NCBI GenBank assembly: GCA_016165875.1
Contig: JABBOT010000005.1
Location: forward strand, 23,876,627-23,940,626
DNA: 64,000 bases
From: Acanthopleura granulata
Lineage: Eukaryota > Mollusca > Polyplacophora > Chitonida > Chitonidae
Reading direction: 5' to 3'
A model generated the notes under the pieces. It searched no databases and was not told the DNA's origin. It was given only the letters and a program-made list of their open reading frames with translations. This document shows, one piece after another, positions 26,050-37,649 of this stretch. The stretch's first letter is position 1; each line of letters opens with the position of its first letter. Made by a program: the position numbers and the translations under genes.

Positions 26050-26275
26050 AAAATGATCTAAATGACCTTAAATTTCGTCCATTATAAAGTTTTTCCAGAT
26101 TCTGAGAGTTCTATTGACTTTAGAAAAAAGTTTTGAGGTCTGTGAAGAGGGTATTATGATATCCTTCTGGGAAAATGTGTGTTTCACCACGAAAAATAAT
26201 ATTTTATGACATTACTTTGCCTCTAAAAATGCACTTCTTTGGTTGAAGCTTTAGATCATTTTCAGTATGTCCCAA
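26050..26275. repeat. Dispersed repeat family B, copy 2
   Basis: Counterpart of 7660-7960. Its last bases, 'gctttagatcattttcagtatgtccc', are the first unit of the 86-bp array that follows, so the array grew from the end of this element. Confidence 0.65.
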
Positions 26276-26860
26276 CAGGTCAGAGGTGATCCCATACATT
26301 TAACAATCTGCAGGTTAGGGAATTCAAGGAACAGCTTTAGATCATTTACAGTATGTCCCAACAGGTGAGAGGTGATCTCATACATTTAACAATCTGCAGG
26401 TTAGGGAATTCAAGGAACAGCTTTAGATCATTTACAGTATGGTTCCAACATGTCAGAGGTGATCTCATACATTTAACAATCTGCAGGTTAGGGAATTCAA
26501 GGAAAAGCTTTAGATCATTTACAGTATGTCCCAACATGTCAGAGGTGATCTCATACATTTAACAATCTGCAGGTTAGGGAATTCAAGGAACAGCTTTAGA
26601 TCATTTACAGTATGTCCCAACAGGTCAGAGGTGATCTCATACTTTTAACAATCTGCAGGTTAGGGAATTCAAGGAACAGCTTTAGATCATTTACAGTATG
26701 TCCCAACAGGTCAGAGGTGATCTCATACATTTAACAATCTGCGGGTTAGGGAATTCAAGGAACAGCTTTAGATCATTTACAGTACGTCCCAACAGGTCAG
26801 AGGTGATCTCATACATTTAACAATCTGCAGGTTAGGGAATTCAAGGAAGAGCTTTGTACT
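26263..26860. repeat. Minisatellite, 86-bp units, ~7 copies
   Basis: Units begin 'cagtatgtcccaacaggtca' and contain 'gaggtgatctcatacattt', 'aacaatctgcaggttaggga' and 'attcaaggaacagctttaga'. Starts are spaced 86-87 bp apart (26263, 26349, 26435 and onward) with very few mismatches, so the expansion is recent. Open frames across it on both strands are repeat by-products. Confidence 0.92.
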
Positions 26861-27170
26861 GAAGAAACTAATATTTTTACCTCGCTGTAATTGTTTGATT
26901 GCATTAAGCTATGTTCTACTTGTTCAGTTGTTTCTATTTATTTACTTTTTTTTAATATCTGAAGTTAATGTCCTCTATCCCACAATCCAGTGCCTAGCTA
27001 TGCCCATCTCTATTTTCCCTATACATGTGCTAGGTTGCCTTGTGTATCAACTACTAGCGTGCCAGTATATGTGTTTCTAAGACCAATTAAGAGGTAATTT
27101 TAAAATTGATTCAGTACTGCATTGTACATGATATATACATTATCAGCTTATAATTACAAATTAAAGTTAC

Positions 27171-27390
27171 CTTAATTCTTCAACCTTTTCAACCACAGTT
27201 GGAAGCAATATTTCATTATCTTCTTGGAGAACTGTAGGGTCTAGAGAAATAATTCTCATAGTTTTATGAAGCTTATACATGTGGCGACACAAACATATTA
27301 TTTTTGGCTTCATTTTTACGTTAACTGTATTCATAAACTACCCATTAAAAACTACTTTAGTGATTCAAAAGCTTGAAGATTTACAGTAAT
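27171..27390. repeat. Dispersed repeat family A, copy 2
   Basis: About 220 bp matching 6010-6235, including the shared end 'aaaagcttgaagatttacag'. Confidence 0.6.
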
Positions 27391-28402
27391 TGTAAATTTG
27401 AATCCAACAAATTACTAACTGTTAAGGGTGGTAATTTCTAATAGAATACAGATCAGTCAAAAGGCTATTTTTACTTAATTCCTAGTTTCTCATTTGCATG
27501 TCATTTTACACCCCCACCCCTACGTGCATCAGAAAATTCATATTATTTCATTTTTTACCAAAACTTAACACAACTAAACTATCACAAAAGATTATCACAA
27601 AATCTACCCAAATAATGGTAAAGAAAAATGAAAATTATTCCACTGCCTGCACAAGTTTTTTTGAAATGTTTTGATGGGAAACAAGGGATGAAGCCTAAAA
27701 ATAAAATTATTGTGAACATTAATTCAACAAAATTCAAGGTGAGGAAGACCAGGTTATGGTGATGGCTATAGCATACAGTAAGTAAATGTAGGTCATGATA
27801 GGTAAGGCCATCATTAAAAAATTCTTTGTTGCCGATAATACAATGTGGAGAAATGTTGGTATATATTTTTTTCCATTCTTGCTAAGACAAGGGTTTTAAA
27901 GAAAGTATCATGGAGAAAAAACTACAAGGAAGTTCCATTTAAGGCCCAATAAAAGCTTTGACGAGCAGAGCCCTTTTACGGAGAGATGGTCGAGTTTTCA
28001 CAACAAACATGTTTTCAATAATGGCCTAATTAGATAATTGTAACTATACACTTCGGTTTAGGGTGGATTTTTACGGTTGAATGGCTGGTTTTCTTTTCAC
28101 TGTTTGAATGTTCAATGCTAGGAAAGTAGAGTTAAGCATCACAAGCGATACCTCAGTTAGTGTAGAAAAGTGCGCAGGTAACCTAAGGCCATGTCACCTT
28201 GATTAACATTGCCGCCATTAATTGTTTACATGGTGAGCCCGGGCTAGGCTCGTTCGAGCGCGCAACGACTTTTTCAATCATTTATCTCGCCCCATTTCCC
28301 CATTTCTGTTCACCAACTGGTGACCTCGAGATTCCTGCATTTTGACAACTTTTTCGTGCAAAGGATGGCGAGGTTAACATGATAATTAAAATTTTTTCTC
28401 AC

Positions 28403-28500
28403 CTGTAATCTTCACATTTTGTCGTCCCGTCACTGAGAGTATTGATCGGTTGTCAATCGTTGTCACGGTAAACTGTGTTGTCAGAGGTGGCTTGTGGGGT
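28403..28500 (-). other. Probable 5' non-coding exon of the NACHT-TPR gene
   Basis: On the minus strand a donor (ATTACAG|GTGAGAAAA) ends at 28403. An acceptor (aacttcag|GCAGT) lies five bases before the start codon at 25678, so a leader exon here would splice straight to the first coding exon. A locally GC-richer segment at 28.2-28.5 kb would fit a promoter. The upstream boundary is a guess; a transcript would be needed. Confidence 0.4.
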
Positions 28501-30370
28501 GAATGAAAAACCTGGACTTACAGTAGAATACGAAGGTTTGACCGTTTTCCACCCGTTGTCTCATATGTCCGTTTCTTATTTTTTGCTTGCGATGTGTGGG
28601 ATACCTTTAACTAGATGTATTGAGGGAATTATTCAACATACTCGCTTAATATTTCATGCCCAGTCATGTCCATCATTTTTCCTTACATAAAAGCCATTCA
28701 TGTGTGTGAAATGTTTATACCTGCAGACGAAACTTTAATAGGCCTATGCAGTCCTGATTTTTATTTTTCGGGGTCCACGTAGGTTCCCTGTGGGGCACCA
28801 CTTGAAATCGTTCTAGTCCTCTCCTAAAATTGCAATATCTTCTAAACTACTGATGGTATAGAATCGAACTTTGCAGTCTTGATATTCAACATATGAAGCA
28901 ACTTTTGACGTTTAATGTATATTGGCCAGTCACGTGATTTAGCGGTCATTTTGAATTTTTTTGTTACGCTAAAAAAATATTCTCACAAACGGGTATATCT
29001 GTCGGGAGGAAATTCCATTTACTGTTTCTAGGCAGATGGCCCTGGTTAGTTTCCTGTACACCTTAAATTTGATATGCAAATTAGGCTGTAATGGACCTTG
29101 GAAGTTACGCAAAAATTACCTCACCTCTAAATACTGCTTAAAATCATTATTTTACCTGGTGCATATTACCTGGTGTTGCTTGTTGTCAGAGTTACAAATC
29201 CACAAGAATCAGTTTTGTACATTGTATAGTTTCACTGGCATTCACCATAGCCTCAGTGCAGGTTTTAGCCTGTCTCAGGATCAAATCCAGATAAATTCAG
29301 TTAGTCTTTTTCTCTCATTTTTTACCCAAGTGTCATGAAATAATTAGGCACTGTGGAGTAGTCCTAGCACTCTAGGTTAAAATACAGTCTATTTCTTATG
29401 AATTTTACATGGAAATTTTTCCCACCATTTTTTTCAATCTGACCTACTTTGGACGCCATATTATCATGAATAGAATGCCTTGACTTGTCATTTTCTCAAG
29501 AAGGGTTTATCCGATTGAGCTGATATTTCAGACAGACAGAATACGTCGGAACAAACTGCATGTGCAGAAACCATTTTCTTGTCTTGTAAACTGTGGAAAT
29601 GCACGGATTACCGAAGTTGTCACGTGATTCTGAACTGAAATATTTGAAGTATGGCACTTGATTTAATCTGACGTCCTGATCACGAATCTGATCTTATTTT
29701 TTGCTTGCAATGTACATTTTTGACCCAAATTACGATCAAAATCTGAACAAAGGCAAATGCAAACTGTAAAGTCCACCTAGCAAAAATCCGCTAGTGTGTT
29801 CAGGCCGTGCAGGTAATGCAGGACGAAGCCGCCGACATCGGGCAAAGATTAAAGGGCAGCAGGTATTACCTACGTGTATTACATAGCCCAGAGCTCACAT
29901 ACACCCGGGTTCGCTATATATAACACAGGCTGATAGTACTGCTTATATATATGCTTATATATGCTTATATATGCTTATAAATCTGATGACTTTTTTATGT
30001 GTGTACCAGGGCTGTGTAAAGCACTGGCCATAATATTAGCCTCTCTATCATATATACCATCAGTTCTAACGATTGATAAAATGCAGTCTACAATTAGCTG
30101 GTGTAAATACAGAAGCATGTGGAGGCTACAGTTACCGATTTTCCATGTGAACCGACCTCTCAATGTCTGCACCATGTCTATCGCTTGGCACTGTGGGATT
30201 GATGACTGGCATATTTTTATCTGCATGGAAAATAGTCGTTCTGGACAGGAACTAACGTGATATTCCTCATCAGCGTGTCTTTCTATATAAGATAGGTACT
30301 TTTTCGCGATCAATATATGCAACAGGGTTTGGAAGGTATAAACTTATAACTTCGCACCTAAGTTACTGGA
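28501..30370. other. Intergenic, nothing recognised
   Basis: Mostly AT-rich sequence with a short 'gcttatatat' microrepeat at 29940-29980. Open frames of about 100 codons at 29.0 and 30.0 kb show no family features. The left boundary of the virus-like element lies somewhere near its end. Confidence 0.4.
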
Positions 30371-30618
30371 GCAGTGGGATGTCCCAAAGGCCGATAACGG
30401 TACTCGCCACTCACGCCTCATATATTGCGGTTCAGCCCAAAAACGGCTGTGGTATTGCAGAAGGCTTACACGTCTACACGAGCAGTTACCGCAGGCCTAT
30501 GGGAAGCACTTCCCAGTGGAAAAAGTCCTCCGGAGTCCCAAAGCGCATAAAACGAAAAAGAAACTTAAAACCCTACGAGGCTCCAGCGAGATGTGACAAG
30601 GGTTTTGCTTTTTTTTTT

Positions 30619-31193
30619 TCACCAACAAATGAGTATTATAGGAGACTTCAACAAATCCGTCAGTTGGAGTCTGATTACCTCATCTATTTTATCGTTGAGG
30701 ACTGGCGACCCAGACCAAATTTGATAATCTAATTTATCATTGAGGCGGGTTATTTCATCTGTGTAGTCTTGTATAATGTTGTAAAGATTGTGTATAATAT
30801 ATGCAGCTAAACTCCACTTGACCCCAACTGCGGTCACAGCGAGCATATTGGATAAGCATGATGCACACATCTTAGAATCGACTTGCCAATAATACTACAA
30901 GTAAATCGAACGTCGGTGTCCCACCTCTCTGTTGAAACCTTCAATTGCAAACTTTTTTCATGAAGGCCGCTCAAACTTCGTCCCGTCCCTGTTGCACTAA
31001 GTCTTCTTTCGTTTTCTTGTCTAATGAAATGGAGTTATGCGCTGTACCAACTCGAATTTGTTATTTCATTTCTTGGTATTTCTCGACATCACCGAGTATT
31101 AACCGAAACTCGGTATCCAGAGAGAGGTGGTCTGTGATGGTATTAAGCTTACTCGCAGCCAGTGAGCGAATTTCATGTGTTTCTTACTTTTGA
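30619..31193 (-). pseudogene. Helix-rich element protein, broken
   Basis: Read on the minus strand from about 31175, a helix-rich sequence begins (EIRSLAASKLNTITDHLS), continues through DVEKYQEMK and KKTKEDLVQQGRDEV with in-frame stops near 31057 and 30972, and shifts frame near 30930. The last 83 codons (30870-30619) have a hydrophobic segment (MLAVTAVGVKWSLAAYI) followed by a charged helical tail (YTDEITRLNDKLD). No family was recognised. It abuts the minus-strand gene upstream and may have been part of the same transcription unit. Confidence 0.45.
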
Positions 31194-32172
31194 CGAACAG
31201 GCACCGGCTTGCCAACTTCCTCAAACCGCTGAGAAGGGCACAGACTAAGGCCGCTCCTTTCCATGCTTATAGCTACAGGAGCAGCAATTATCGTGGACAA
31301 CACTCCGACGCCGGAATTTGCTGGAATTGCAAGGTGTAAATCCGTCCATCCAGCCCTTGTGCTGTTCAAAACGATTGACATCTGCCAGATCTGATAAGGC
31401 GAGGCCAGTGCAACTTGAGCCCACTGAGTCCATCACGCCGGCGAATGTGTAAAGTTACGCTTAAGTATGCTGTATCGATAGGTTGGCGGCATTTTGTTTA
31501 ATCGCTTTACAGTAAGCCCCGGCACGAAAGCAGCCAACAGTTTTTTGTACTGTGGATTGGCAAATGGCACCGTCCTTCCCGAGTTTATGCCATCATAGTG
31601 TACCGAGGCTGCCCTCAGGCGAGGAGAGCCATTTGCATTACAGGTAGGCACTGCGGCGATGATTTTGGACCCGCTCACGTCGTCTAGGTGGACAAATATT
31701 TCTTAATGAGGCGCCAGTTCCGGTGGTTGGTCGCCTTCATTTCTCCCACTTATAGGTTCCCTTGCGTTTGAGAGTCCCAAAATATTAGGTAGATTTAACC
31801 GACTGATGACATCAGTCTTTTTGGTGAGTTTAAGCCGAACGCGCCCAGTAGATTCATTCAGTTGCAGTATAGCACCCAAAGGTTGGCACACTTCTTTGTC
31901 AAGGGTACAGGTGGTGTTATTACCGCTTGGCATGACTATTGGCTTATCATTAAACACGAAACACACCTTCTTGATTGTCCAGACATGATGGGAGGAGGAC
32001 ACTCCTCCCCTGTTGAACATCGCTCAGTGTGACAAACATATTCAAAAATATGTTTGATAAGGCGTTCAATAGAAGTCGAGTGAAATCGTGGTGGTAGATC
32101 CCAGCCTGAACTACTCGCAGGTTGCTTTCGACGTAACTTTCCAAAAGGTGCTTGAACGCTCAACCTTACCAA
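31184..32172 (-). pseudogene. Candidate minor virion protein, broken
   Basis: From 32020 down to 31184 a single minus-strand frame is interrupted only by in-frame stops at about 31703 and 31433. Visible pieces include NDKPIVMPSGNNTTCTLDKE and GRVRLKLTKKTDVISRLNLP, a beta-rich, polar pattern. A C-terminal stretch with GVGVLSTIIAAPVAIS precedes a basic end. The 5' part up to about 32172 is in another frame. Location beside other virion-type genes and the general pattern suggest a minor capsid or penton-like role, as for the F54H12.2-type proteins of Mavericks, but this is inference and no residue-level signature proves it. Confidence 0.45.
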
Positions 32173-32200
32173 AAATCAACAGGGGAGCATTGGTCGAGAA

Positions 32201-33288
32201 ATGGCACACGCAACCGATGTCCTGGAGGCAGCACCAACTCAATTTCGCCGTATGGTGCGCCATGGAAAATCACCATATCGCACACACTACACAACGAAGC
32301 AAATCTGTATTCACTTCCACGTGTACTATCAAGTGTGCAGTATTCTGGAAGAGTTTAAGACACCACTTCCACAAGACGATGCATTGAGTTCGACCGGCAA
32401 CCCCTAAGACCGGAGGGCACAGGAGCGAATTTGCGCCGAGTTTCGGGTCTCCCCAGACACAGATTGGCGACAAAACAGAAGTGGAAACCACGGGTTAGGC
32501 GTGGCTTATGATTATGTCATGAGGACAGGACACGTGAAATCGCATTACGACTATGATCCTAGCCGCATGTCATTCCAGCGAGCAGCAGAAAAGTTCCACA
32601 TCGCTTTCATCTCGCAAGGTGGCGAGGCCAATTAAACATGGGACACCTTCATCCTCGACAAATCTGAAGGGTTTACCCAGGCAGGCGTGGAACGCGTATA
32701 CGACACCATTCGGACTTACGTTTGGGCAATCCTCGGAGCACATGCGCAGACCCGCACCAGTATCATAGGCACGGTAGGCACGGTATTTGACGCGCAGAAG
32801 CCTTTTGTAGCTAATGTCGCAGACGCCATAGCAAGACTTGTTGATCTGCCCTCGGCCATAGAGCGGCTTCAGAACGTCCTGAGGTACGCCCGCGCCAAGG
32901 TGGATAATGCGTTTGTTGTGGGTCTATGCATGGCGCCACGAAATGTGGACCTACGAATTGGAAAAATCTGTGGTTATAACAACGAGACCGTCATAGCCAC
33001 AGCAGAGCAGAAATTCAGGGTTAATGGAGACTTGAACTCAGTAGTTCAAGCGCCTTCGACTCGGTAGAAAACCATTACAAAGCCGCAGCCAGCTGCAGTA
33101 CCCGTACCGATTCCCGCGCCGACTCCAGCCACATCGCCGACCCCAATCGCAGCACCGGAGCCAGTGACGGCTATACTAGTGAAGAATTCACCGAGAGAGC
33201 ACGATGAAGAAGAACTGGCGTCAGTAATACTTAGCTTCGGCCTTTGGCTTTCACTGATGTCGTTACGCTGGATGTGGCCGTGCAAATG
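32201..33288 (+). pseudogene. Conserved element protein, one frame with three internal stops
   Basis: From the ATG at 32201 one frame can be followed for more than 1 kb. It has in-frame stops at 32405 and 32632 and a TAG at 33065, after which a Pro/Ala-rich linker (PAAVPVPIPAPTPATSPTP) continues in the same frame. The tail is acidic (REHDEEELASVILS) with a hydrophobic end, and the frame ends at 33288. There are no frameshifts over this length, unlike the neighbouring genes. The body is helical and polar (RLVDLPSAIERLQNVLRYAR). The function is unknown. The tail overlaps the 3' end of the convergent minus-strand gene. Confidence 0.55.
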
Positions 33289-34475
33289 ATTCCAACTCTG
33301 GCGACAACAATAGCCCAAGTATTTTCGGTAATCCAGTTCACGGCCTTGCCTAATGTGCTGAGGCGCCAAGAGACGATGCTTTCTTTAATACCTGCGAGAG
33401 CCGCTGCGGCTCTACCGGCGAGCTTAGTTAGAAGCCTGCCCAGGGACCGCAGGTGCTTTTCTACCCACTCCTTAACAGCACCCGTTCGCGGGGTTGGTGG
33501 GTTGGGTGCCGCGCCACCGGTCACCGCAAGCACAGGGTCGACGCGATAAAACCCAACGTAGTTAGGATGCTGGCTATGGTGACCCCATGTTCGTGGAAGA
33601 AAGTCTGAAGGCGTTCGGCAAGAGATGTGTCCTCATGAAGAACGCAGCTGATCGTTTCCCTGATCCGATTGATTTGTGCGTACAGAACTGCATGGGTCGC
33701 AGAGGCAGCCTCGAGGCGAGTCACTCTTTCACCCTTAAGGGCTTGCAATTGGGGCGAATGGAGATCTCATCGGTAGTATCATCAAGTTGTCTTTTTTTCA
33801 AAAGAATTTCCTCGTTCAGTGCAGTTATTCTAGCAAGGTTGTTTGTGTGCTCCCCTCTGATGGTCTGTAATATCCTATTAAGCCCCAGCAGCTCACGGCG
33901 GGGCAGTGGAGGATCACCATATGTGCTGAGAGCCCCCTGAATCGCCGATTCAGTCAACGTGGTTTCGATAGTTGCGACGGCTTCAGATGATTCCTGCACC
34001 TCTTGTTCCAGATTCTCTTCAGCCGCGGCTTCACCTAGGTCATCCTTAGCTTTCTGAAGAGATGTCACGACTTTTTGGTGGCAGCTTGCCCTGCTTCCAG
34101 TCAAGAAACCCAGTTCATCCCGTATAAAACCCACCCCAAAACGCTTCTCTAGTGTCGATAGCGCGAGTGGCCTGCCTGTACTGTTGTTGATAATATCAAA
34201 GTTGGGATAAGCCACAAATCGTAGTCGACTATCGACTAGCTCGAAATCAGAATAATGTCTCCCCGCAGCGGGGGTCACCCCGTATTGTTCCTCAATGACC
34301 TTATAATAGCCATCTACGGCTGTTCGTGTGCCCTCACGCGCAAGTGATTGTGTGATTGTTTTGGGGTCCCATACGGCTGCTCCCCTCTTGAAGAGAACGA
34401 GGTGTCTTGCGTCCCCTCGTCATCTCTTTCATCAATGTCAAGAACATCTAGAGGGTCCAACCTAATATCCGCCAT
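33231..34475 (-). pseudogene. Coiled-coil plus hydrophobic/amphipathic virion-like protein, broken
   Basis: The likely start is MADIRLDPLDVLDIDERDDE at 34475. At least three frameshifts (about 34390, 33760 and 33535) separate four readable blocks. After a globular part comes a long coiled coil (about 34080-33600: KAKDDLGEAAAEENLEQEVQ, then LARITALNEEILLKKRQLDD and ETISCVLHEDTSLAERLQTF). It is followed by a hydrophobic helix (GVTIASILTTLGFIASTL). A Gly/Pro linker leads to amphipathic helices (KEWVEKHLRSLGRLLTKLAG, then AAAALAGIKESIVSWRLSTL) and a hydrophobic end. The layout suggests a membrane-interacting virion component, but that is inference; no named family is assigned. Confidence 0.55.
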
Positions 34476-34589
34476 CGTTGATATATTATAGCGAAGATAT
34501 GATATTGTCGCTTATTACTTTATAATATGTGCAGAAGCAATTCTTGTTTGATAAGCATGAGTCAATACGGACGGAAGCTCAATCCGCAC

Positions 34590-35803
34590 CGCAAGTTCCG
34601 TAAACAGTAGGGGAGCCAAATGGGTGCGGCAGTAGGTCACCACAAAAAAAACCGAGTAGGATAGACCAGAACCAGGAACTTCTCAGTCGGTTCCCCAATC
34701 TCGGCGCCCAGGACGTCATTGTCCCTGGGATAGCGAGACTTGCTTTCACATTCATCTGACCTCGACCGACAGTGGTCCAGGACCTGGGCCTTGCTGTAGT
34801 GAAGAAGACCACGGTCAAGACCAGCGGTAATGCGGTTATGTCGATAGATGACAGCGACGTCTACCATTGCTACATGGACTTTTGGAAGACCGGACTTCGA
34901 CCGGACGAAGTGTTACCAAACTCCGCCTTGGTGTAGTGGATGGCGCACCCGATGCCTCTGACACTGCTATCGCAGACGCCTATGGCAACCAACACTACGT
35001 CCCCCTCGACTTTATGTTGCTGGAGACTCATATGCCATTCCACCAGTCGGCCCTGGAATACATTGCCCTGAGGGACAGGCTCGAAAACGAATTAACTTTC
35101 AACGACTACAATCGCGTAATCCCGTTCACGGGGGACGCTGCCGCCCTGGCAGAAATCAGTTACACCATCGAGATCATGAGCCTCGAGTAAGACATAATCA
35201 CCCAGCCCGAGCTCGCCGGGAAGATCCGTAACCAGTACACCGGCCCCTGGCAATACTGTATGAGCACGAGAACCGGCACCGCAAAATCAGCCGCGACAAG
35301 AGCGATACCTGAATGTGCCCGTCAGCAGTATGAAACGCATCTTGATACTGTATGAGGATCCAGCCGTGGCCTTACAGCGGGACACCGAAGCTTTCTACAA
35401 CCCCAAAATAACCAAAATGAAGGTGACAATCGAGGGGGTTCTCAACCGGCTGTACAATCAAGGCCTGTGCGCCTACCAACAGTGAGGAGAGGCAAGGAAG
35501 TTCTTTCTAGCTGGCTACAAGCGCCACCCCGAGGTGGCAATGGTCGCAAAAGACCTAACGCTGGCGGACGTGTCTCTTCGCGACTTCTTAACCACCAAGT
35601 ACGCCCTGTGGCTTGACGTCCGCTCTACGTACGACGACCAGTTATATCGCAGTGGGCGGCGCGTAGAGAACGCCAGTGAGGGGGTCACCATTCAGATCAC
35701 GAAAAAGGCAGAGGTGGAGGGTGATTTGAATGTGTGGGTCTAGGTCGTTCTGGACGCCCAGCTTAATGTTCAAGATGGGAGGTTTGTCAGCGTGGTCTAT
35801 TGA
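34590..35803 (+). pseudogene. Candidate major capsid protein, broken
   Basis: Readable plus-strand blocks follow one another in shifting frames: LLSRFPNLGAQDVIVPGI near 34690, an intact block 34905-35190 (ending FTGDAAALAEISYTIEIMSL), then blocks to the TGA at 35803 (DAQLNVQDGRFVSVVY at the end). Stops fall at about 34756, 35188, 35356, 35482 and 35741, with frameshifts near 34900 and 35300. The roughly 400-residue size, beta-rich sequence and position directly before the packaging ATPase fit a double-jelly-roll major capsid protein of Polinton-like viruses. The fold itself cannot be seen from sequence alone. Confidence 0.55.
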
Positions 35804-36391
35804 CAGCAAATTCCCAAAAGACCCCCATTCAGCTGTCATCTGCGGACGGGCCGGATGTGTTCATTCTTGACTTGTTAGGAGGGCCCTACCGCGATGTGTT
35901 TGAGCGAATCGCGATTCTGTGTTCCAGTGTGAAGTACAACGAAGGATACCAACGCGCCGCTGGGTCTCGGAGGATCCGAATGTCTATGTACTCAATCCAG
36001 GTGAGAGGTTGCATGACTACCTTAGAGCCCTGTACACGTTGTTCCACGACAAGCCAACCCTATACATCACTGACGACTGCCTGGCTTTGAAGGCACTGAC
36101 CAAAAAAAAAAAGACAAGCTCTCTGAGCTGGCCTTCTGTGGCTCACATGCAAAGCAAAGTGTCTGGATGGTCACTCAGAAGTATAACTCAGTCCTGAAGG
36201 ATCTACGCGAGAACATGCGCTGGGTCGCCCTGTTTCGCTGCAAAGATGCGCATTCGTTTAAAGATTGCCTCGAAGAAGATGATATAATCTCAACAGATGA
36301 ATCCGCCGCGGTGAGTAAGCACGTTGCAGAGACAAAACATTCAAAGGTAATATTGAATACTAATCAACCGACTAAGTACATCGTGCTGTAA
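35800..36391 (+). pseudogene. FtsK/HerA-type DNA packaging ATPase, broken
   Basis: Three blocks in three different frames make up a protein of about 200 residues. The first (near 35845-35950) enters the glycine-rich nucleotide-binding loop, but a frame break interrupts that loop where the catalytic lysine is expected, so the P-loop is destroyed. The second has a Walker B-like strand (PTLYITDDCLALKALTKKK). The third (36167-36391) contains VLTQ-like sensor sequence (MVTQKYNSVLKDLREN) and VALFRCKD. Such ATPases pump the genome into capsids in Polintons, adenoviruses and NCLDVs. It starts within a few bases of the capsid gene's stop, a compact viral arrangement. Confidence 0.65.
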
Positions 36392-36485
36392 CACTGCTAA
36401 TGGGATGTTAAGCACCGCTAATCAGATGTTAGGCAGTGCTAATCATGTTTCTATTAAACTTTGGACAATACGATACTATAGTACC

Positions 36486-37297
36486 ATGGATTGCGATGAA
36501 ATAATCTACGAGTTGTTAAATGAAAGGAACAAGACTCCAAAGCCCGATGGAAGGGGCGACAGTTCCTCATTCTAAGATCGGGGAGCAGAAGACACTGATC
36601 GTGCCGCATATCTGTAAAACCAGAGAGGCCAGCCGCGCTTGCTGCCGGTGGGCAAACAGTATCTGGGAAAAGACTTTACTCCCGAGAAAATATACGGTAT
36701 GGATGACAAAGAAATTGAAAGACTCTTATAACCGTTGCGAGATGCAGCTTGGTGCGGCTGTTACTAAGATTCTCGATCGTACCGCGCTGTCCATGTACTT
36801 GGGGTTTGCCGGATTGTTAGTACCAATTCCTCCAGAAAATCTACCAAAACTAATTGACGAACTGGAATATGATCCATTTGTTGAACACGCGCTTATCAGT
36901 ACCACATGTGAGCTGTACCACGGTTTCGGCATGTACTTAGCTCCCCATACAACAGCTTTGACTACTGTGAAGCATCTTCGATTTGGACATGCATGCATAA
37001 GAACAAAAGAAGACGACGATGTCAGACAACCCAACAGTAAGACCGGCGACCTAGACTCCACCAAATGAGACGCCTCCTGCTGATGAGCGTCAAAAAACCC
37101 CCAATGAGACGCCTTCGGCTGAAAAACGTCAAAAGGACCCCACAAAGGTAGCCACAGGGCGAGGAGGGGCAGCGGCCAGAAAAAACAAAGAGGAAATAAG
37201 GTTAGCCAAACTGAAGTTGACCGAACGTAGAGAGGCCGATAATAATAAGGACCAAAAAGAAATTCAGAAGGGGAGGATCCTAGCATCGAAATGTTAG
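36486..37297 (+). pseudogene. Unknown element protein with charged Pro/Glu-repeat tail
   Basis: An ATG at 36486 opens a short frame that stops at about 36574. Reading resumes (GKDFTPEKIYGMDDKEIERL) and shifts again into the block ending at 37068 (PIPPENLPKLIDELEYDPFV, STTCELYHGFGMYLAPHTTA). A third block, 37057-37297, is a highly charged tail with two copies of a 'NETP.A..RQK' motif and a basic helix (NKEEIRLAKLKLTERREADN) ending KC. Whether the tail is the C terminus of the same protein or a separate small gene is unclear. No family was recognised. Confidence 0.45.
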
Positions 37298-37339
37298 CCA
37301 ACAGGACTCGACAGGGGCTCGCAGAGCGGACATTTCGCG

Positions 37340-37522
37340 ATGTCGACGCCGCTACGCACGCGAAAGCTCAAGTCAGGGGGGAAAAGTCTTAGCCCCACAG
37401 AGCCCGAACCGGTCCTAAGCCACTTCTATACGCCGTCGGAGGACGAAAAAGAACACGAGATCGCCTTCATCCTAATCGGGATGGGTGTAACTGGGCTGGT
37501 CGCCTACAAACTCGCCGAGTAA
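37340..37522 (+). CDS. Small single-pass membrane protein, intact (60 aa)
   Basis: A complete ATG-to-TAA frame in an otherwise decayed element. Residues 1-20 are basic, the middle is acidic and proline-rich (LSPTEPEPVLSHFY), and the C terminus is one hydrophobic segment (IAFILIGMGVTGLVAYKL) followed by AE. This is a tail-anchor-like layout. It overlaps a 35-codon frame starting at 37291 (MLANRTRQGLAERTF). Its last codons and stop are included in the tandem duplication that follows. The function is unknown; small membrane proteins are common accessory genes of Polinton-like viruses. Confidence 0.55.
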   Translation: MSTPLRTRKLKSGGKSLSPTEPEPVLSHFYTPSEDEKEHEIAFILIGMGVTGLVAYKLAE

Positions 37523-37649
37523 TCCGAAAAGACTGTGCTGGACTCAAGTAAGAGCTCGTGGCTCGCAATGGCAGGCACGACATGAGTAGTGAGGCTCGAG
37601 TTATTTTCCCATATCATTTGTATATACCAGTTGGGTATATACACCACAT

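Noticed and set aside
30379..30732. 117-codon plus-strand open frame at the left edge of the element
   Set aside because: It might be an element or host gene, but no domain, splice site or partner was found, and its end overlaps a better minus-strand candidate.
36726..37301. 191-codon minus-strand open frame in the element
   Set aside because: Antisense to the unknown plus-strand gene; low-complexity and without domain features, while the plus strand shows coding-like blocks.
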